64,000 nt of DNA, from the NCBI GenBank assembly GCA_949358305.1, contig OX442324.1:4842001-4906000 (forward strand). The letters run 5' to 3'. Numbering within the stretch: the first letter of the stretch is position 1; each line of letters opens with the position of its first letter. This document shows positions 11,001 through 23,000 of this stretch, in pieces. The notes below the pieces were generated by a model. That model saw nothing but the letters and a program-made list of their open reading frames with translations, was not told the DNA's origin and searched no databases. Source of the stretch: Strigamia acuminata (taxonomy: Eukaryota; Arthropoda; Chilopoda; Geophilomorpha; Linotaeniidae). The position numbers and the translations under genes are program-made.

Positions 11001-14000
11001 TAAACGTCATCAAATGTCCACCAGAAGTGCCTAGATGCGACGGGCAGGAAGTACCGAGGTGTTACGATGTACCCACTTGTCCGCAAGAAGTACCGAGGTG
11101 TTACGATGTACCCAGTTGTCCGCAAGAAGTACCGAGGTGTTACGATGTACCCAGTTGTCCGCAAGAAGTACCGAGGTGTTACGATGTACCCACTTGTCCA
11201 GAAGAAGTACCGAGGTGTTACGATGTACCAAGTTGTCGACACGAAGTACCGAGGTGTTACGATGTACCCACTTGTCCAGAAGAAGTACCGAGGTGTTACG
11301 ATGTGCCTAGTTGTCGACACGAAGTGCCAAGGTGTTACGACGTGCCTAGCTGTCCAGAAGACGACTACGACGTATCTGCGTCTTCGTATGTTCCGCAGTA
11401 TCCCGAAAGCAGCTCGTGCCCAAAAATTAACCTTTCCGAAAGAGATAATGATTTCTTGTCTTGCGGAGTTCCATCTTGTCATTGCTTGCCTTCTGCTGTT
11501 GACGTGTGCGATTGTAGACAACTGAACTTTTTGAAAAAACGTAAGTGCGAGAAGCCTCCGTCGGAACCATTGCCGGAAATGAAGAAAATTTGCTCGCCGT
11601 CAGGTTTCATCAATAAATCGCAGCCGTCGGTACATTTGGAAACGGTATTGAACGACGAAAAGATACCTGTGCATTGTCAAGAATTTAAAACGACAAAAAA
11701 CCAATCCCTATACTTTTGTGAGCCGTTGAACGAGTCGTGGAATCCTCAGCAGTTCTCGTCACAAATCCAACAAGCCCCGCAGCTCCAACAGAACCCGCAA
11801 TTTAAACAAAACCCTTTTGAACTACTCAAACAACCCTTACAGGACGGTCAGTTGTTCTGGCAGAACTCGATGCTGTCCACCGATTTCAACTTTACGAATA
11901 GCACTCCGGATAAAAGCCCGACTCCTACGCAGCTGACAGATGTGGTGTTCACGACACCCCGAGAAGCACCGACTCCGAGAAATGAATCGTGGAGAGAAAA
12001 CAGCAGACAGATTCCTGCAATGTACGATTGGCATTACCAAAAAGCCGTTTCGCCCAACACCACGCTTGTCAACTATCAGAACAATTCGCTCATGCCACAA
12101 GACTGGATGCCATCCCAATTCGACTTAAATCAGCAACCAATGGGCAGTCTGATCCACTCTTGCAACTTTGTTCATCCTCAAGAACAGCAATGTTTAAGCG
12201 ACCTTCCAACGTCTCCCTGCCGATTGGTCAGCCATCAGCCGTCAACACCACCCGTGGCATTGAAGAAACCCTTTTGTCACACCGTCGGTAATCACATATC
12301 CTTACTTCGGCAAACGTCATCTTGCAATCTTGTCCTTTCAAAGTCACCTCAATCATCACCTACCAAGAAAAAAGCCGTTGACAGTTATTCACGTTGTGGT
12401 GAGGAAAACATATTCCAACAGTCTTCTCCCGTTGAATACAACTCGAAATGTGATTACCAGTACGCTCCGGTGAAACAGAAATCGAAACCATCAACTCTTC
12501 TGTCTTATGGTGACAGGCAGAGACCACAGTCTTTGAAAGATGCTGCCCAGAAGTTCCTTCCGGATGAAGAGAAATTGAAAGAACCACCCCGACAACACGT
12601 ACGAGAACAGGAGTTCTATTTAAAAGAGGAGTATGCGGAACATCTAAACATCGCGCCGGATGATGTGATTAAGGAAAATAAAAAAACATTTGCTTCTCCG
12701 AACTTGTGCAGACACCGGTCTGTGTCCTCGCTTCTGGGTGACAATCAGCCTGAAATGTGTGTGACTCCCCAACGCCAGATGCGCCAACAAAGCACCATTT
12801 CCTCTCTTAAAGATAACAGTCAAATCACCAAGTTCCAAAATCCCCGAAGTCGTCACGTCAACTGGCAATGGAATCCGCAGGCAATCGTCACTTGTCCACC
12901 CACACCGAAAACAATGTCCGTGAAGAATAAATCTTCATTTCAATCTTGCAGTCCTCGTCCGAGATCGGCTCAAAAGTCGGTGATGCAGCAACATTTGGAA
13001 ATGTATCCGGAAGAACCCAGACGTTGCAAACCAAACATGTATCACCAGTGCAATATGATGTGTAATGCTCGACAGTGCTTAGCTCCAAACAGATTACAAA
13101 GTCCAGTCACTCAAGACTGCACAATGCCGTATTCTGACTTAGCATTTCCTGCAAGACCATGCAATGCTGTGCCGATTTGCAGTCCAATACACCACGCGCA
13201 AATTCCAACAAGCCCGCGAATGGTCAATATAATTAATCCGCAACTGGGAAACCAAATTCCAATGCAATGCATTCAACACTCGGCTCTAGACAGAACCCAA
13301 AGTCCATCTGCGTTGTTTGACACTCAATCATATCAAATGCCAAGCAGTAAAATGAGTGACACCGCCACAAATGTTTTGCCAAGTGCCGAAGCACAATACC
13401 CTTCAAACAACAGCAGAGGTTCGGCTGCTCTGTCTCTGCCGTTGTCACACGGTTCAAACTTCACCAGATGTGTGCTGTCATCTGCTCCAGAAACCCAAGA
13501 TCAAGCTTCTCAGTTTCAAGGACAAATTTTTCTGCAACCTAAAAGTCAACTCGCAAGTTTTCCACGAGCAACAAGCGAAACGCTTTGTGCATTCAAAGCC
13601 CCCACTACGGATTGCCACAATCAAGAAACCCAAACGTCTAATGTGGTTCCAGAGGCGACGCAATACGTTCTTGATTCGCATTACCAGCTGCCAAAACAAC
13701 CTCTTCTATCGCCGGGTCTCAAAAACAGAACGATTGCAACCGAGACGTCGGAAATTGACTTCTCGTTGGGCCTGAACACGATGGGAAATCTGTGCGACGA
13801 ATCGACTTCAAAAAGTGAGACCAAATATTCCGGGGCTACCCGACGTCAGCCGATCATGCCCACTTCGTCGAGTTCTTGCCACTACAAGAAAACGCAAACT
13901 AAAATCGAGCCGAGTACATCGTCAGAGGTGAAACCGAGCAAACCATGCAAAAGAAGCGGCAGACAAACCGGTGCTTCGTGTTGTCCCTCCGACAACCCCG

Positions 14001-15760
14001 CATCCAAACAATACGACGTGAAATCGAAATCCGACAGACGTGCCGCCCTGTCCTTGCCGTATCCATCAGACACGGAAACTGTTTGTCATCAGCACCAGGG
14101 AAAACAATCGGACTCGTTGCAACAACCACCAGAAAAGTATCCCGTCTTGAATTCCAGTAATAATTATTTCACATCGTCCAACGAAGGCGGAAAAATGAAG
14201 ACGAAAAAACATCGGCACAGACACTGCCCTTACAACGCAAAATCGTCGCTTCCGACGGTGTCAACCAGCAATATTCTGCCAAGTAACCGTTGTTGGTATT
14301 GCAGACAACCATTTGGCACAGTTAACCCGATGCCGGCTCCTCCGCAGCCATTTGCAAATGTGAATCCGATGCCAGCCAGACTCCCAATGCCACAAGAAGC
14401 TTTCGGTAATGTCAATCCAATGGCCACGGTGCCTATGCAATCGCAACCGAACTACATCAGGATTGCGTACATTCCGGTGCCGTATGTACCGCAAAACCAT
14501 CAATTGGTGCCCAGAATTTTGCCGAGTAAATACCTCACCCACTATCCGTATCAATATCAGGTGTTTGATGAATATCAATTACGCGAAGATGCACCGTCGA
14601 GTAGCGCTTCCAGTCGATCGAGTCAACAAGGCGTGCGACGCAGTTTACAACACATATGCAAGCCGGAAGCTATCGAACAACATCGGGAGACATGTTCCTG
14701 TCAAGGCGATCACGAATCGGATTATTCCGATGCGGATTCCGGCTGCGTCACACCGACACCTTTCGATTCGAGTGTTCCATCAGAGCCGAAAGAAAGATGC
14801 CACTATGTACAACCACGTTATGTTGATAACATCCATGAAGAACAAGGTCCTTCCGAAAACGAGGGAGAAAAAGAGGTAGTACATTCTTCACTCTTCTTCC
14901 TCTTGTCGAAACAGTTAACTAATATTGTTGTTTATTGTGTTTTTCAGGAATATTATGGATCAATAGAAACAATCTTCGAGAAACTCCAGGACGAGGACTA
15001 TATGGATGAGGTTCGACGAACTTGTTCGGTATTGCAACTCGATACAAACACGATTGAAGAGGAGGAGCAAGCTGTAGAGCAAAACCAAAACAATGAACAG
15101 AAGTTTCATAATTGTCAATGTTCTGTCGAAGGCAATTTGGGCCAACAAGAAATATGGCCGCATTTGAAACTGAACCGACAGATGTTTTCACCAATGTCGC
15201 CACCACTGGCTCATCCTGTGGCCACATCACAATCCTTACCTACGGAATTCGACCAACCGCTGAAGGGTCAACGAACGGTTCGGATCAAAAAGTCACCGAG
15301 GAAAAACAAAAGCCCAGTAATGGATACGGGTAATGGCAGAGCAGTGATGGAAACAAATTACAGTCATCTCCATGCCAACTCGTCAGTGTCCGAACCACTT
15401 ATCAATGGCTACCAACCGCCGCAAGAGGGACATATTCCGTCGGCTTGGAGCAAACGGCGATGTCATTACCACCGATGTGTCGACACGAAAAACCTTAACC
15501 AATGCAAAATAGCTGAAGAGCGATCGGTATCTTGTAACGGCAGCGCAACGCCAAACAGTCCGAAGTTGAAGTGCGCTTGCTCTGTGTTGGCTTTCAACAC
15601 AGAACAAACGTCGCGTGGTGGGAGCCCGACGCAGTACGAGTACCGTTGTTTGTCCCCGGAATTTGAACGACCGGCGTCACGTAAAAGATGGACGGCAGCA
15701 AGCGAAGTGAATAATGTAAAGGCTGCTGATGATGTGGTTCAGGATGAAAGTTCAACTTAA
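8003..15760 (+). CDS. Very large low-complexity Cys/Pro/Ser-rich protein (2,363 aa)
   Basis: I do not recognise this family. Three exons (8003-8986, 9581-14875, 14948-15760) join in phase 0 to 2,363 codons plus stop. The start MSSVQPHSASNALELSNAST follows an A-run. No enzyme fold, signal peptide or membrane helix is visible, and most of the chain should be disordered. Landmarks are SRSPKS repeats (10290-10350), eight copies of a 13-residue unit with core EVPRCYDVP (11048-11359), Gln-rich stretches (11750-11830), a (A/P)F(G/A)xVNPM triplet (14310-14425) and scattered TPP, TPR and SP sites. Cys is unusually frequent for a disordered protein. The C-terminal exon starts with an acidic helical patch (EYYGSIETIFEKLQDEDYMD) and ends in basic, Ser-rich sequence. 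The second intron is 72 bases, in frame and free of stops. It is transcribed toward the cindr gene. A structural or scaffold role is only a guess. Confidence 0.75.
8987..9580. other. Intron 1 of the 2,363-aa gene, with a dispersed-repeat fragment
   Basis: The intron has donor GTGATA and acceptor TTTCTCACAG. Its first part is a T-rich tract. From about 9138 it contains CGTTGCACCGACTAGCGACA, which closely matches a block near 59746 in an intergenic region, so part of this intron seems to be a copy of an interspersed element. No coding potential is seen. Confidence 0.5.
11048..11359 (+). repeat. Coding tandem repeat: 39-bp unit, 8 copies
   Basis: Eight consecutive 39-base units encode 13 residues each with the pattern EVPRCYDVP(S/T)C(P/R)(Q/E/H). 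Early units are nearly identical at the DNA level and the last ones show third-position drift, suggesting recent unequal exchange. Each unit has two cysteines and a tyrosine at fixed spacing. Confidence 0.97.
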
Positions 15761-17057
15761 AAGCTAAAAGTTGACTAAATTAAAAAAAAATTTAAAAAAA
15801 TTCTAAATTGTTTAATTTTTCAAATAATTTTGACTTAAACAAAATTGTTGCTTGTGAATTCTGTAAGTGCACAATAAAAATTCCGAATGTTACGTTGTTC
15901 TATTATTTTAGTTCGCGCTTTGCAAATAGAAATTGCAACTTTTTTTTCGATACTAATGTCGTCGTAAGACTGAATTCTGCATCATTTTTACGAATATTCA
16001 AGATGAATGTGTACAATAACGGTACAATGGCAGCTGGAAGTTATTTTTTGATTGGTTTTTAAAGTGAAAGAAAGACGAAAAATAAGTTTTTTAATTTTTA
16101 TTTTTTTGAACCTTTTTATCTACCTGGAATGTACATTTTATCACTTCATAACAAATGGCAAATCTGGTAAATTTCTTATTTTGTCTTTAAAATACATAAA
16201 ATTTAAGATTGAAATTAATTTTTTACAATTTTAGATTTTTTAAAGGTGAAGAAATATAAATATACATAAAATAAAATTTATATCCAGGAATGTTAAACAA
16301 ATTTAGACTGACATAATCCCTTACAGGAATTAATAATTTAAAAATGAGATCAAAACCCAAAAAAAAAATAATAATTTCTAAAATCGAAATAATGATAATA
16401 ATAATAATAATAATAATAAAAAAACAAAAAATAAACCATCACAAATGAAGGAGGTAATTAATTAATTCACCAGCACTAAATTAATTATTATTACATAATA
16501 ACATGTTATCGTAATAGTATTTCTGACTAGTTTCAAGATTCCCTGGACCCGGGAAAAAAAAACTGGGAAACTTCGTTGCGTCTCAAAAATTTTGAAAAAT
16601 AGCATTTTACATCACTTTAAATTTAAATTTAAATTTCATTTTAACTACACTTGTTTGTTTCATATATAGTCTGTGCATTGAAACGCCTTTTTTTAGAAAA
16701 AAGAAAAGTATAGATAAAATTAATCCTTTAAAAACCGAATGAGGCAGTTAAAAACGGAATGTTTTACAAATATTTACAAGTTGATTAGTCTGTAAACCCG
16801 TCGTTTTAATTTTTTTTTTAAAAAAAGAACAAAAAGAAAAAACGCATTTATCAATTCCAAAAAAACAAAAGAAAATATTGTGGTTGTACTCTGAATTTTA
16901 TCAAATCAACAAGATAACCATACAAAAATTAACTCCTTTCATGCCTACATATTTAAATGTTGCACAATTAACAAATAAAATGCGGACACCAAAAGAGGTG
17001 ATTTTTTTTTCTTCTTCTAAAAATGAATTTATTACAAACTTAAGGAAAGAAGGGGGA
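15761..17057. other. Convergent 3' intergenic region
   Basis: This AT-rich DNA lies between the stop codons of the 2,363-aa gene (+) and cindr (-). It contains an ATAATAATA microsatellite at about 16391-16418 and several A and T runs. The short ORFs here are Phe/Lys/Asn-rich and unsupported. No RNA gene is recognised. Confidence 0.5.
16391..16418. repeat. (ATA)n microsatellite
   Basis: A perfect trinucleotide run lies in the convergent intergenic region. No function is inferred. Confidence 0.8.
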
Positions 17058-20000
17058 TCAATGATCCCTGAGCTGCCTCTTGAGGCGATCCAATTCCACT
17101 TGCATCATCATCCGGGTCTTTTTCTCTTCATCAATTTCGTGCGTTAATTCCTTCACCTTCTCCTGATACTGAGCTCGGTGCATTTCAGTCATGAGTTGAA
17201 GTTCGAGGACCTAAAAGGGAACGAATCAAAATCAATAAGAACAGTAAATAAATCCACACGAATAAAAACACACATACACAAAAAAGATTTTTTTACAAAA
17301 GAAAAAAAAAGAAAAAGAATTTAAAAAAAAAATTTAATTAATAAAAAAATTAATAATTAAACATTAAAAATATAAAAACATACCAGGAAATTTTAGAACC
17401 CTTTTCTCCTCTTTCTCTTTCCTCTCAGTGCTCTTGGATGAGAGAAAGAAAGAAAGAGATCGAGATGCACAAAATTAATGACATTTTTATCACTTCAAAA
17501 CAATCTACACACTACAAAATTATTCAGCTCTACACATTGAATTTTTAAACGAGAGAACAAATAATTTCATCAAATAATTTATCAAAACCACTAAAATTCA
17601 AACTTACTTTAGTCTTTAAAGCATTTAACTCTTTCTTCATTTCAGTCACCATACTCATCGAATCTTCAGATGATTTACTAGATCTCGAACCAACTAAGTG
17701 AAAAACTGGTTTTAAAATCTCACAATTCAGTATTAATCCACAATTTTGATTTCCTACCTTCCTCTTTAAGGACGGGAGCGTTTTTTGAGCTAAATGAGTA
17801 CTGCTTCATTTTCGGCGGCGTGAGTTCACCATCCGCCAACGGTTTTGAACACGGCCAAAGGATGCTTTTATCGAAAGGTTGATGTGCATCTTTTTTACTC
17901 ATCTGCGGACTGTGACACAGTCCATAGTCTCGCTCAACTTCTTTTGTCGGTGAAATTGTATTATCCATTTTCCCCTTTTCGTGAACATCGAAACCAATAT
18001 CCTAAAAAAAAAATTTTAAAAATACATTTAAATGTCCATTACTTTTTTCCTTTTTAGAGTGAAAATTCAGAACGTAGAAAAGGCCAATACAAACGAGGAA
18101 AACACTTAATACGAATGCAGGAAATTGAGAGAAAAAAAAAAACCAACAACCACCTAACCTTTCAAGAAAGAAATAAAAAAAATAAAAAAAAACTGAAGGC
18201 AATAAATGTGTTTCTAGACCGAGATTTATCGTCTCATTTTCTTAACTCGAAATTCTTAACAAACAAGTTTTAGTTTTGCTTTTCGAATTTTTCTTTGCGA
18301 AGCTTGAAAAAATTCCAATTCGTTCGACTCAACTTTGATTCGTCAACGACGATCCACGCACAAGCTCTTTCAACTAACGCCTGCACGATTCCTAACGTAA
18401 ATTTATATGAACCGTTCCCCCTGCGTGTACAGTAAAGAAAATGGACGATTTTAACAAACGAAAAGAATCGATTTATTTCAGCTTGAACCAGCTTCAAAAG
18501 CATACAGTTCAAACAAAATAAATAAACTATTTCTTGGGCTCACCATTCCATTGCGGATTTCATTTTCGTGAAGAGCATTGGGGAGGGGGAGGGGTAGCGA
18601 GTCCGCCTCCCCCTGAGTTTCCGTCTCACTCACTTCACTGAGCTTCTCTTTCGACACAGTCGGCTGTGCAACAACATGCGAGTGATTCAATCAAAAATAC
18701 AAAGCGATAACAAAACACGAGCAGCCATTTTCATTTTTTTCAAACAAAAATAATGTTGAAAATGTGCAATCAATTTAAAATGTCATAAAAAGTGCCAAAT
18801 TAAAAAATAAATAAATAAATATAAAATAATTCAAACCAAAATCACTCAACTTCGTCAATAAACGAATAAAAACAAAATTATCGCTATTGAAACAACGACT
18901 TAAAAAACTTACAGGATCCTTCATAAACAGGTGGGATGGCGGCCGATGATGCGGGTTTCGAGGCCTCGATGCCGTTAAATGCGTTAGTTTATCTGACGTT
19001 AACTCGACACTGTCCAAACCTAATTCGTCTAGAAAAACATTGGATGAATAATTAAAACAAAGTCGATTAGTTTAGTTCAAACAAAATTGAAAACACATTT
19101 TTCCAATCGATTAATTTAAAACTAAGATTACTTCCTGCAAATTAACCAGACAAGAGAATAGATTCATTCACCATAAGCAAACGTAATTTCTTGTACAAAA
19201 TAAATTAATGTTTTATACCACTACTCGATCTGGTGTTATCGGATTTCCCAGTTTGGGATTTAACCTTCATGTCGTCGGTCATCGGATCTGTTTTAGTGTT
19301 AGAAGACGACAACGATGTCGTTGTTGTGGTTGTGGTTGTGGCTGTGGCTGTGGTTGTTGTTGTTGTTGTTGACGATGATAATGGTGATGATGATGATGAT
19401 GATGTTGTTTGTGGTGTTTGACTAGTTGTTTCTATAATGGGAGAAATACCACGTTGTGGTTTCTTCAACGGAGGTGGCAGTTGAGGTTTTTTCCCGGGCA
19501 AAGGCGGAACTCGTTTTTCCGGTCGCAACGGTTTCTCATCTTCAATTGAAAAGAATCAGTTAATGAAGATGAATTTCAATGAAAACCGATTTTTGTACCA
19601 TAAAATTTCAAATAAAATACCGTATCGCCCCGTTTAAACGCCCGGGAATTTAATTTTTTTTGTGCCTCTTCCCCCGGCGCCAATTCGAAACCCGGCGTTT
19701 AATTGAACCCGGCATATACCCGAAAAATCGCCGATTTTTTGCAAAAAATGGCAATTTTTCTGCCAAAATCACCGATTTTTTGCATAGGGACCCGGCGCTT
19801 ATTCGGGGCCGGCGCCGATTCAGTAAACCGCCGATGACTGCCCGGAGCTAAAACGGGGCTGGCGCCCTATTGAACCCGGGCGTTTAAACAGGGCGGTACG
19901 GTAAAAAGCAAACAAAAAATCATTAAAAAAAATATCTGTCATCATTTTCTCACCTCCCTTTGTACTCTCTACGACTTTCTTTGGATGCTCGGGGACCGGT

Positions 20001-23000
20001 GGGGGTGCGTCGGAAACCTTTTCTCCAGTTGAATCTAGCCTTCTATTTCCTTTAATCTGTAATTGAAACGAAAAGAGTAAATAAAACGACAACAAACTCA
20101 ATTTTCAAACCCAACAAAATTTACCCACATCTGTATACGGCAACAGCTCCACAAAATTGTCCGGGAAGACTCCGATCTTATTATGTAGTTCTCCTTTCCA
20201 CCATCCCTTGTCCTCAACATCCTTGGTAATAATCGTGATCACATCACCCTCCTTCAAACTCAACTCGTCATCGTTGCAAGCATCATATGCGTACAGCACT
20301 TTGGCCAGCTCCTTCACTGTAAACAATCATTTTCCATACCACCTGTTCATTAAATTATTAACTTCAACATGTTTATAAAAAAAAAAAAAAAAAAAATAGA
20401 AAAAAAAAACATTTTTCGATCATTTCAGGTCAAAAAGAAGGACGGAAAGGTGCGTAAAAAAAAATACAAGGAAAGGCGAATAAAATACAAGGTAAGAACA
20501 TTTCCATTTTGTTAATACCACTAGGGCCTCATTTTTTATTATAATACTTATTAAATCTCATTACATTAAACAGCCTCAAAATATGTGACATACAAAATAA
20601 AATAAAATAAAATAAAATAAAATAAAAACAAAAAGGAAAATACCTCACTATCAAAATATTAAATTAATTGACACAATTTTCTTCAATTCAAAAAAAATTT
20701 ACTTAATTGGGTCCGTATAGTCCGTTCGCTCGCATGTGATTTAAAGATTTAGCACTAAATAAGTCACTAAATATTTTGCCTACAAAACTTGCACAAATCA
20801 TCTCCCTCGTTCCTCGCACTCGCGCTGGGGCAGGGTGAAAAGGATTCAGTCAATGTATCGATCCAAATGTAAAGCCCTTTCCTTTCTCGCTAAGATCCTG
20901 ATGCTCTCGTTTCGTCCTCGTCGCCCGCATCGGGTCCGTGACTGTCTTCGTACATGGTGCATTTACTATTGTCGACCAAGCAAGCGTTTAGTTCGCTTTC
21001 CTCGCTGTCCGAGCTTTCAATTTGGCTTTCCATTCTCCTGAACAATCCGTAGCGTATGTGCAGATCTCGTATAGAAGGTGAGAGACGATTCGTTTGTGCT
21101 AAATGAACAAAATACGAGTCGGGTAGGTATGTGCTGGTTCTGTTCGGGTGATCCGGCAAGACGCTCGCCGACAGGCTCTTGGGCCAAATCTTTCGCTTGC
21201 CTTTGCGCAGATCGTTCGTCGACGTTTCCGTGTCGATCATCGTCTTTTCCCGGGCCGCCCGCAGAGGGTTGACCGTGGTAAAATAGTCGTCGAGATTCGA
21301 ACTGCTCTCCGAGTCGGTCCCCGTCGTCCCTAGAAACGTGACGGACTTTTCCCTCGTAACGGTCGCTATCGTTCTCGACTTGTCCGCTGCCACAGATTCC
21401 AAACACTCGCTCCGACTGCACAATTCCGAATTTGTTTTCGTCGAGCCTGCTGGCGAATCCATCAAGTTGTATTCCGCCGCGCTCGACTGCGCCGTACATT
21501 GATCCCTAGCACCATGATCGAGTTGCGAACACGCTGCCTCCGTGACGGCCAAAGTGCTGCACTCCGCCTTTTTCGCGGCCACGTTTTCCTGCACCTTGGC
21601 GCATTCTTTCAACTCGGATAATCTGGGCTTTGCGCGTCGCAAATCGGATGTCGATGTGGCACACGTCGCGCACGTCGTCGTGATCAACGGCGCATGTATT
21701 GAAGTAGTTTCATCTTTTTGCTTCTCTTTTATTCGCTTAATTCTAGTCAACGAGCATTTCTCCCGTTGCAATCGCACCGCCGGCTCGGCGCTCCTCGGCC
21801 GCGGGTGCGGATCCAACACTGAACATTTTCGATCGGGACATCCGCCATGTCTGCCGAATAAATTACCCACCTCCGTCGTCTGCTGCAGACCGTGCGCCGA
21901 CTTCTCTTTCCCGAATTTGAAGGGGAAAAGCGGCATTTTGAGTCGAAACCTTTCCGGCGAGTTCGGTCGACCGTTGCTCGTGCTTGGTTCGTTCATTCCC
22001 GCCGAAGGACCTTGTTCGTCGGTTTCTCCTCTCCTCAAAATCTGCCTCCCACCTTCGGGTGGCGCCGCGTTTTGTTCCTTCTCTTCCGTCGGCTGCTTCC
22101 CAGAAGGATTTCTCCCGCCTCTTAGTCTGTCGGAGTCGGAAAAATCAACTCCGGATGGGCAATGTGCGACGCTGCATCTTCTATGCGAGGGAATGCGTTC
22201 GACGTCTTTCTCCGTCTCAACCACGTAATTTCTCGCAGGGTTTAATCGCGGCGTGTCCAGCAACGACCGCCTGGACGGAGTTTTTGACAGCCGAGTGAAA
22301 TTCTGCCACTTGACATTATTCTTCCGCACAGGTATCGGTGGTTTCTTTTCAATCGGCTTCATCAAAGCTTCGCTGTCGGAATTGTTTACGTTACCGACCG
22401 AGCACTTCTTATTCGGTTCTCTCGCCGTCGAATTGTCACTGTCGATGGTACCGTTATTGCGTTTGCCCTTTTTCAAATATAACACTTTGTCGCTGCAGTA
22501 TTTATCGGATGGATCGTTTCTTGCACACCGCAATGTCAAAATTGGCTCGGGCGCATTTTTCGAGCCGCATTCGTTAACAATGCTTGCTTTTTGCAAAGTA
22601 CCTTTCACCCGACTACTCGATGCACCGTTCTCAGTACTACTCGAGGAAGCTTTCACACTACTACTTGAGGAAGCTTTTATTCCGGTTTGAGTGCAGGCAT
22701 CTGAGCGCTGCTCCAAACTTTCTTTGCGCCTAGTCGGCGACCGTATGAATTCGGAAAACCGTTTCCAAGTCTTCGTTCTGAAAACCGATGGCTTCCTGTT
22801 TGGAGTCTTGGGTGGCAAACCGATTGGCAGCTGTTCGGTTTCAGCGGCGGTGACCGAACACCATTGTTGTTGATTCGACAGCCAATTTTCCACCGAATTT
22901 CTCTCAGCCGCAGACTGGAACACCGAACACTTTCTAGGTGCAGTCGGCGGCTCGATGAATACCGGACTGTGTGTTTTCGTCGCCAATCCGGGATTTTTAT

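Noticed and set aside
11048-11359. CRISPR-like array
   Set aside because: Repeats are directly adjacent without unique spacers and encode protein in frame, in a eukaryotic genome.
11000-11525. Repetitive ORFs in other frames over the 39-bp repeat
   Set aside because: A 39-base unit without stops stays open in all frames. Only the frame continuous with the 2,363-aa protein is supported outside the repeat.
21542-22228. 228-codon plus-strand ORF opposite the giant exon
   Set aside because: The reverse strand is continuous coding sequence with sensible motifs. This frame is Cys/Phe/Ser-rich shadow sequence.
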